A stretch of DNA of 11,655 nt from Actinomycetota bacterium (lineage in GTDB: Bacteria; Actinomycetota; Actinomycetes; Nanopelagicales; Nanopelagicaceae), in contig CANGCW010000021.1 of assembly GCA_947452525.1 (NCBI GenBank), positions 1 to 11,655 of the forward strand. The letters are read 5' to 3'. Both the position numbers and the translations under genes were made by a program. Shown here piece after piece: positions 1 through 4,676 of the stretch. The notes beneath the pieces are model-generated. The model ran no database searches. It had not been told where the DNA came from and saw only the letters and a program-made list of their open reading frames with translations. Positions within the stretch are counted from its first letter, which is position 1; each line of letters opens with the position of its first letter.

Positions 1-705
1 CAAGACTTTGTAATAAATCGTCTGTGCACTCTTCGGCTTAAATGTTGGGATTCCAATGAGCGGACCTTTACCCGTGTAGATACGCCAGGAGTAAGTCGTA
101 CCTTTGAAGGAGAGCAACTTCGCTGGCGTTGCAGCTTTATATGTAACAATCTTTAACGGTGAAAATACTCCGGCACTAGTCATCGTTGTATAAAAATCTT
201 CCCCAGCGATGGTGAATCCGGAGGCGCTCTCCACAATGGAGTGCGGGTAGATAACGCCAGTTGCTGACGTTTGAAAAGTATTGAGAAGCGCACCGGTCGC
301 TGAAATTTCCCAGACGATCAGAGTATTTAACTCACGAGCTGGCGCAGTACTCCCTACAACCCAGATCTCGCCACTCTTCGCAACGACTGCTGCAGTTGCA
401 ATGTCATCCGTTGTAGTACCTAATCGGAGGCTCCACGTTGGAAGCCCTGCAAAAGAGAAATGGGTGATGAATCCATCTGTGCCACCAAGCTTTGCAGCAG
501 AAAGCCACTCGGCAGGAGCACCTTCGACGGTGCCAATAACTATTGGACCACGTGCATCACTGAGCAGAGCCGATACTTGATCGCCTGCACCATCTGAGAA
601 GCGTCCCTCAGCGATTGGCTTAGCAATCGTTATTGAGGAGACCTTCGCCTGCGCGGTTGAAGGAGCTAAGAGAAGCAGAACCGAGAGAAGAGCAGCTCTC
701 TTCAC
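1..705 (-). CDS. Secreted beta-propeller-like protein of unknown function (3' part beyond window)
   Basis: I translated this frame by hand. It is open from a GTG at 705-703 through all 235 codons to the window edge, so the C-terminus is missing. The start begins inside the proC stop (GTGA, 4-nt overlap), with GGAAGAG 8 nt upstream as a plausible ribosome binding site, which suggests translational coupling to proC. Residues 1-20 form a clear Sec signal peptide: basic start (MKR), a leucine-rich core, and AQA before the likely cleavage site. The mature part is rich in Gly, Ser, Thr and Ala. It carries a segment resembling SBBP or similar propeller repeats (GGTDGFITHFSFAG at 74-87, then DDIATAAV and GEIWVVGS at 100-119), with a second weaker unit around 150-170. 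A periplasmic or extracellular propeller-fold role is inference. No catalytic motif is visible, and no link to proline metabolism is apparent beyond position. Confidence 0.82.
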   Translation of the reverse strand, partial: MKRAALLSVLLLLAPSTAQAKVSSITIAKPIAEGRFSDGAGDQVSALLSDARGPIVIGTVEGAPAEWLSAAKLGGTDGFITHFSFAGLPTWSLRLGTTTDDIATAAVVAKSGEIWVVGSTAPARELNTLIVWEISATGALLNTFQTSATGVIYPHSIVESASGFTIAGEDFYTTMTSAGVFSPLKIVTYKAATPAKLLSFKGTTYSWRIYTGKGPLIGIPTFKPKSAQTIYYKVL

Positions 706-1508
706 TGAGATAACTCTTCCGATCGCTTTGCAGCAGAGTTCATCGCCTGAGAGACGATAGATGTGAGGTTAAGTTCACCAAAGGTAGCGAGCGCAGCAGC
801 AGTTGTTCCGTTGGGACTAGTCACATTCTCTCGAAGCGTCTTTGCATCTTTTCCAGATTGCTCGAGCATTCCCGCTGCGCCAATAATCGTCTGCACCGTT
901 AACTCTGTCGCAACTTCTGCAGGTAACCCGAGGTTTGTTGCACCGTTAATCATCGCTTCAACGAAGGCGAAGAAGTAGGCGGGCCCTGATCCACTTGTTG
1001 CGGTGACTGCATCTTGCGCATCCTCAGAGACCTCAACGGCTCTGCCGGCGGCGCGTAAGAAGTGAAGTGCGAACTCCATATCAGCATCGGTTGTATGGGT
1101 TCCGCGTGAGAGTGCCGACATCCCCTTACCAATGAGAGCTGGAGTATTTGGCATTACCCGAATCACTGATGAGCCTGGAGCGAGCGCACCTTCAATGGCC
1201 GCAATCTTCTTTCCGGCGATAAATGAGATGAGCGACTTAGGCTCTGTAAGGTTGAGCGCCCCGAGGGTTGTGCCAAGGTCCTGCGGCTTAACGACGAGCA
1301 GGATGACATCACATGCCTTTAATGCTTCGAGCTCCTTGCGTTGCGCCCCATACTTTGTGGAGATCTCCAACGCACGATCGTCCCGCTTCTCAGCGAAGCA
1401 GATGGCGGAGGGTGACTGGCCGGCAGAGATGAGGGCAGCTAAGAGAGCCTCTCCCATATTGCCCACGCCAATGATTCCTACACACTTACTTGCACCCTGA
1501 TTGCCCAT
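702..1508 (-). CDS. proC: Pyrroline-5-carboxylate reductase
   Basis: This cytosolic enzyme reduces 1-pyrroline-5-carboxylate to L-proline with NAD(P)H, the last step of proline synthesis. The 268-residue length is normal for the family. The N-terminal Rossmann fold shows the dinucleotide-binding motif GVGNMG at 14-19 and the family motif VKPQDL at 73-78. MPNTPALIGKG follows at 119-129. The C-terminal dimerisation and active-site domain has SGSGPAY (172-178) and the P5CR signature LRENVTSPNGTTAAAL (225-240). The ATG at 1508 places the Rossmann motif about 13 residues in, as expected. There is no good Shine-Dalgarno, but a TAGACT hexamer ends 7 nt before the ATG, suggesting leaderless transcription. 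The stop overlaps the start of the downstream secreted-protein gene by 4 nt. The upstream neighbour is divergent across 82 bp. Confidence 0.97.
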   Translation of the reverse strand: MGNQGASKCVGIIGVGNMGEALLAALISAGQSPSAICFAEKRDDRALEISTKYGAQRKELEALKACDVILLVVKPQDLGTTLGALNLTEPKSLISFIAGKKIAAIEGALAPGSSVIRVMPNTPALIGKGMSALSRGTHTTDADMEFALHFLRAAGRAVEVSEDAQDAVTATSGSGPAYFFAFVEAMINGATNLGLPAEVATELTVQTIIGAAGMLEQSGKDAKTLRENVTSPNGTTAAALATFGELNLTSIVSQAMNSAAKRSEELSQ

Positions 1509-1515
1509 ACCTTGA

Positions 1516-1521
1516 AGTCTA
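1516..1521 (-). promoter_or_regulatory. Probable -10 element (TAGACT) of a leaderless proC promoter
   Basis: On the minus strand TAGACT is followed by 7 nt and then the proC ATG. Transcription would therefore begin at or next to the A of the start codon. It fits the actinobacterial TANNNT -10 pattern. No convincing -35 is visible 16-18 nt upstream. Confidence 0.55.
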
Positions 1522-1576
1522 CCTAAAGCGCCTTCATGTGGACTGGGAAAGATGTGCGTTCCCTCGGATTAGCCTC

Positions 1577-1582
1577 TAGGCT
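1577..1582 (+). promoter_or_regulatory. Probable -10 element (TAGGCT) of a leaderless promoter for the cysteine-cluster gene
   Basis: TAGGCT lies 8 nt before the ATG at 1591, and no Shine-Dalgarno is present between them. The hexamer is the right arm of a short inverted repeat, AGCCT-CT-AGGCT at 1571-1582, which could be an operator or simply chance. The same TAGGCTCT octamer precedes radA. The -35 region is weak. Confidence 0.58.
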
Positions 1583-1590
1583 CTCGCACT

Positions 1591-2427
1591 ATGCCAGATG
1601 TAAAAGAAGGATTTGCGAGAGATTGGGTCGAGTTCGTTGACCCCCTCGCACCTGAGGAGCTCTACAAGTGCGACCTCACCTGGCTCACCTCTAATTACAC
1701 ATGTATCTATGGCAGCGGATGTTGCGGAGTCGATGCAGATAAGCCCGATGCAGGATGTTGCTCCGATGGCGCTTATTACACCGATGAGAAAGATGAAGCG
1801 CACGTTGAGGCGATCGCGAAGAATCTCACCCGCGATATGTGGCAGTACTTCGATGAGGCGCAACCTGACAAGCCAGGTAAGAAGTTAAGAATCTCTGAAG
1901 TTGGTCTCGATAAAGATCGTAAGACTCGCATGGTCGATGGTTCGTGCATCTTTCTTAACCGCGTCGGGCATGAAGCACCTGGTTACACCGGATCATTCGG
2001 TTGTGTACTCCATCATCTCGCTCCAAAACTTGATCTCCACTTTGTTGATACCAAGCCAGATGTTTGTTGGCAGCTTCCGATTCGCAGAAGCTTTGAACAT
2101 CGCGAGATCGGCGATCGCACTCAGAGCATCACCGTCATTGGTGAGTATGAGCGCCTTGCATGGGGCGAAGGCGGCTTAGATTTCGATTGGTACTGCACTT
2201 CAAATACCGAGGCCCACGTTGGAGCAGACCCGGTCTATCTCTCTAACCGCGTCGAACTCGAGAAGTTGATGAGCCCCGAGGCTTACTTGATTCTCAAGGA
2301 GTACTGCGATGCCCGCATGGAGGCGCTCCGCCTTACTCGTGAAGAGTCTGCGAAGCGAAACCTTCCACTCTTCATCATCCACCCTGCGACGGTGCAGGCC
2401 GGTCAGAGTGACCGCGCTAACGGCTAG
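1591..2427 (+). CDS. Conserved cysteine-cluster protein, YkgJ/DUF3109-like, function unknown
   Basis: This is a 278-residue soluble-looking protein with no signal peptide or membrane segment. It has eleven cysteines, most of them clustered: C27, C38, the pairs C44-C45 and C56-C57, then C119, C138, C159, C202 and C239. The central stretch has GSCIFLNR (117-124), FGCVLH (136-141), and KPDVCWQLPI (155-164). This order (Cys-x-Phe-Leu, Gly-Cys-x-x-His, Pro-x-x-Cys-x-x-x-Pro) resembles the YkgJ/DUF3109 type, which is thought to bind Fe or Zn. I recognise very similar proteins from Actinobacteria, where they are annotated as hypothetical. Metal binding is inferred and no reaction can be assigned. 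The ATG at 1591 is supported by the -10 hexamer 8 nt upstream and by MPDVKEGFARDW as a plausible N-terminus. radA follows after 10 nt on the same strand. Confidence 0.9.
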   Translation: MPDVKEGFARDWVEFVDPLAPEELYKCDLTWLTSNYTCIYGSGCCGVDADKPDAGCCSDGAYYTDEKDEAHVEAIAKNLTRDMWQYFDEAQPDKPGKKLRISEVGLDKDRKTRMVDGSCIFLNRVGHEAPGYTGSFGCVLHHLAPKLDLHFVDTKPDVCWQLPIRRSFEHREIGDRTQSITVIGEYERLAWGEGGLDFDWYCTSNTEAHVGADPVYLSNRVELEKLMSPEAYLILKEYCDARMEALRLTREESAKRNLPLFIIHPATVQAGQSDRANG

Positions 2428-2430
2428 GCT
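2425..2430 (+). promoter_or_regulatory. Probable -10 element (TAGGCT) of a leaderless radA promoter
   Basis: The hexamer begins with the TAG stop codon of the preceding gene and ends 7 nt before the radA GTG. There is no Shine-Dalgarno in the 10-nt gap, so a leaderless start at the G of GTG is the simplest reading. A small inverted repeat GGTCA-GAG-TGACC (2401-2413) lies upstream, inside the preceding coding sequence. Confidence 0.55.
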
Positions 2431-2437
2431 CTAACGC

Positions 2438-3814
2438 GTGGCCAAGACAAATACTGCTCCAAAAGATCCATTCCGCTGCGTCGAGTGCGGCTGGACGAGC
2501 GCTAAATGGGTAGGCCGATGTGGCGAATGCCAAGCATGGGGCAGCGTGGAAGAGATCGCCGCGCCGAAGAAACAGTCTTTAGTCGCAGGAAGCGTTAGCG
2601 CCCCAGCACAACCCATCGGTGAGGTCAGCGTTGAAAGAGCACGTGCGCGTTCAAGCGGCGTCAGCGAACTTGATCGCGTTCTTGGTGGCGGACTTGTACC
2701 TGGCGCAGCAATCCTCTTAGCTGGTGAGCCGGGTGTTGGTAAGTCCACTCTCCTTCTCTCCGTAACAGCTGCAAGTGCGAAGATGGGAATTACCACGCTC
2801 TACATCAGTGGTGAAGAGTCAGCCTCACAAGTCCGACTTCGCGCCGAGCGCCTTGATGCAATTGACCCTAATTTGTGGCTCGCAGCTGAGACGGATCTCG
2901 GTGCCGTCATTGCACATATTGATCAGGTTAAACCAGAACTTCTCATCATCGACTCCATTCAAACAATCTCTAGTAGCGCTGTTGATGGCGCACCTGGTGG
3001 CGTCACTCAAGTGCGTGAGATTGCAGCATCACTGATCCGCATTGCAAAGGAACGAAATATCACCATCGTTCTCGTCGGCCATGTGACAAAGGATGGAAGT
3101 ATCGCCGGTCCTCGTCTTCTCGAACATATCGTCGATGTTGTTCTTAACTTTGAGGGTGAACGCCACAGCAGACTCCGCCTCATCCGCGCAATCAAGAATC
3201 GTTTTGGCGCCTCTGATGAAGTTGGCTGCTTCGATATGAATGAGAATGGAATTACCTCTCTTACTGATCCAACCGGGCTCTTCACAACCCGTCATAGCGA
3301 ACCAGTGCCTGGAACCTGCGTCACTGTTGCACTTGAGGGCAAGCGCCCACTACTTGCCGAGGTTCAATCTCTTGTGGGTACCCCCGTCTCTGAGGGTCGC
3401 GATTACGGCAATGCTCGTCGCGTGACATCAGGTCTCGATAATGCCCGCACATCCATGACACTGGCAGTACTCGAACTACGTGCCCAGATTCGCCTCTCTG
3501 GTCGCGATGTCTATGTTGCAACTGTTGGCGGCATGAAGATTACGGAGCCCGCTGCAGATTTGGCAGTTGCGCTCTCTGTTGCATCGGCGGCGAAGGGTCT
3601 AGCACTTCCTGCAGATTTAGTAGCCGTCGGTGAGGTTGGCCTTGCTGGCGAGATTCGCAAAGTAACTGGCGTTACACAGCGCATCACAGAGGCAGCTCGT
3701 CTGGGATTTAAGCGCGCGATGGTTCCTGCCGGAAGTGATTTAAAGATTCCTGGCATTGAGATCATGGAGGTCGCTCGCCTTGAGCAGGCGATCGCAAAGG
3801 TGAAGATTCAATAA
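2438..3814 (+). CDS. radA: DNA repair protein RadA (recombination branch-migration ATPase)
   Basis: RadA is a RecA-like hexameric motor that processes branched recombination intermediates during DNA repair in the cytosol. At 458 residues it is full length. An N-terminal C4 zinc finger uses C14, C17, C28 and C31 (CxxC-x10-CxxC). The ATPase core follows, with Walker A GEPGVGKST at 96-104, a Walker B-like LLIIDSIQ around 168-175, and the RadA-specific KNRFG motif at 253-257. The C-terminal third is Lon-protease-like (for example GGMKITEPAADLAVAL around 364-379), a scaffold that is non-proteolytic in this family. Translation starts at GTG 2438: this puts the zinc finger at the usual distance from the N-terminus, and a -10-like TAGGCT lies 7 nt upstream. 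mutY follows after 19 nt. The disA gene often found next to radA in Actinobacteria is not here. Confidence 0.97.
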   Translation: MAKTNTAPKDPFRCVECGWTSAKWVGRCGECQAWGSVEEIAAPKKQSLVAGSVSAPAQPIGEVSVERARARSSGVSELDRVLGGGLVPGAAILLAGEPGVGKSTLLLSVTAASAKMGITTLYISGEESASQVRLRAERLDAIDPNLWLAAETDLGAVIAHIDQVKPELLIIDSIQTISSSAVDGAPGGVTQVREIAASLIRIAKERNITIVLVGHVTKDGSIAGPRLLEHIVDVVLNFEGERHSRLRLIRAIKNRFGASDEVGCFDMNENGITSLTDPTGLFTTRHSEPVPGTCVTVALEGKRPLLAEVQSLVGTPVSEGRDYGNARRVTSGLDNARTSMTLAVLELRAQIRLSGRDVYVATVGGMKITEPAADLAVALSVASAAKGLALPADLVAVGEVGLAGEIRKVTGVTQRITEAARLGFKRAMVPAGSDLKIPGIEIMEVARLEQAIAKVKIQ

Positions 3815-3833
3815 CTATGACGGCCGGTTAACT

Positions 3834-4670
3834 ATGCAGGAAGAGATTCTTCGCTGGTTTGATGAGAACGCTCGCGACCTTCCGTGGCGCAAGAGCGATG
3901 CCTGGGGCGTGATGGTGAGCGAATTTATGCTTCAACAGACTCCTGTCATTCGAGTACTGCCTAAGTGGATTGAATGGATGGAGCGTTGGCCAACGCCCGC
4001 TGACTTAGCTAATGCAAAACAATCTGATGTGATTACAGCATGGGGTCGCCTCGGTTATCCCCGTCGCGCAATGCGCCTCCACGAGAGCGCGAAAGAGATC
4101 ACCTCACGCTTTAACGGCCTTGTGCCCCGCGATGTAGCTGAACTGCAATCACTTCCTGGTGTGGGTGAGTACACCGCTGCCGCAATCGCAGCTTTCGCCT
4201 ACGGTGAACCGGCTCTCGTGCTAGATGTAAATATCAGAAGGCTCTTCGCTCGCGCGGTTACCGGAGTTGAATCACCAAAGGCGAGTCTCTCCCATTACGA
4301 ACGAGATATGGCGCGTGAACTCATTCCTGGCGAAGGCGCAAAGTGGGCGGCAGCAACGATGGAGTTAGGTGCACTCGTCTGCACTGCGAGAAGCCCTAAG
4401 TGCGATCAGTGCCCAATAGCGAAATCTTGTGCCTGGATTGCTGCCGGCTCCCCTGCCTCAGAGATTGTGAAGCGAACTCAGGCTTGGCATGGCACAGATA
4501 GACAATGTCGAGGAAAGATTGTTCAAGCACTCCGAGAAGAGAAGTTTGTGAAGCGCGAGGATCTCTCCTTCGCCTCCGCTGATGCTGAGCAGATTGATAA
4601 GTGTCTAGAAAGTTTAATTGCCGACCGCCTCATTGAGGCGACCGGCAATATTTATAAACTTAAGGATTAA
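3834..4670 (+). CDS. mutY: A/G-specific adenine glycosylase
   Basis: MutY removes adenine mispaired with 8-oxoguanine, preventing G:C to T:A mutations. The HhH-GPD fold is evident: VSEFMLQQT with the catalytic Glu at E30, the hairpin LPGVGEY at 107-113, and LDVNIRR with the catalytic Asp at D131. A [4Fe-4S] cluster site uses C183, C190, C193 and C199 (C-x6-C-x2-C-x5-C). At 278 residues it lacks the long Nudix-like 8-oxoG-sensing domain of E. coli MutY. The shorter tail with WHGTDRQCRGKIV (218-230) matches the actinobacterial form I know, so it does not look truncated. The ATG at 3834 is the only start between an upstream in-frame stop (3801-3803) and the conserved region. No Shine-Dalgarno precedes it, so readthrough or reinitiation from radA is likely. 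Its stop overlaps that of clpC. Confidence 0.96.
   Translation: MQEEILRWFDENARDLPWRKSDAWGVMVSEFMLQQTPVIRVLPKWIEWMERWPTPADLANAKQSDVITAWGRLGYPRRAMRLHESAKEITSRFNGLVPRDVAELQSLPGVGEYTAAAIAAFAYGEPALVLDVNIRRLFARAVTGVESPKASLSHYERDMARELIPGEGAKWAAATMELGALVCTARSPKCDQCPIAKSCAWIAAGSPASEIVKRTQAWHGTDRQCRGKIVQALREEKFVKREDLSFASADAEQIDKCLESLIADRLIEATGNIYKLKD
4620..4646. terminator. Hairpin near the mutY/clpC convergent end, possible weak bidirectional terminator
   Basis: CGCCTC (4626-4631) and GAGGCG (4635-4640) form a perfect 6-bp stem with an ATT loop. Outside a 2x2 mismatch, GCCG (4620-4623) pairs with CGGC (4643-4646). It lies within the last mutY codons and about 20 nt past the clpC stop. Flanks are A+T-rich on both sides, but neither has a proper T-tract, so the terminator role is inferred and may be weak. 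Confidence 0.35.
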
Positions 4671-4676
4671 TCCTTA
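4661..4676. repeat. 16-bp perfect palindrome spanning both convergent stop codons
   Basis: TAAGGATTAATCCTTA is its own reverse complement. It contains the mutY TAA (4668-4670) and, on the other strand, the clpC TAA (4669-4667). The two genes overlap by 4 nt here, so there is no spacer between them. The role, if any, is unknown: it could contribute to transcript 3' ends or bind a protein. Confidence 0.6.

Noticed and set aside
281..580. 99-codon plus-strand open frame
   Set aside because: It lies antisense to the secreted propeller-like gene, which has a signal peptide, start coupling and continuous coding. The plus-strand peptide has no recognisable motif.
1132..1500. 122-codon plus-strand open frame opposite proC
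   Set aside because: It is antisense to conserved proC motifs and has no ribosome site or recognisable domain.
2401..2430. GGTCAGAGTGACC plus TAGGCT as a DNA-damage (RecA-NDp/PafBC-type) promoter of radA
   Set aside because: The known mycobacterial pattern is TTGTCRGTG, 8 nt, then TANNNT. Here the upstream element differs and the distance to TAGGCT is about 14 nt, so the match is not good enough to claim.
3834..4670. mutY as a C-terminally truncated gene (no Nudix-like domain)
   Set aside because: The short tail with WHGTDRQCRG is the usual actinobacterial MutY ending, so the length is normal for this group.
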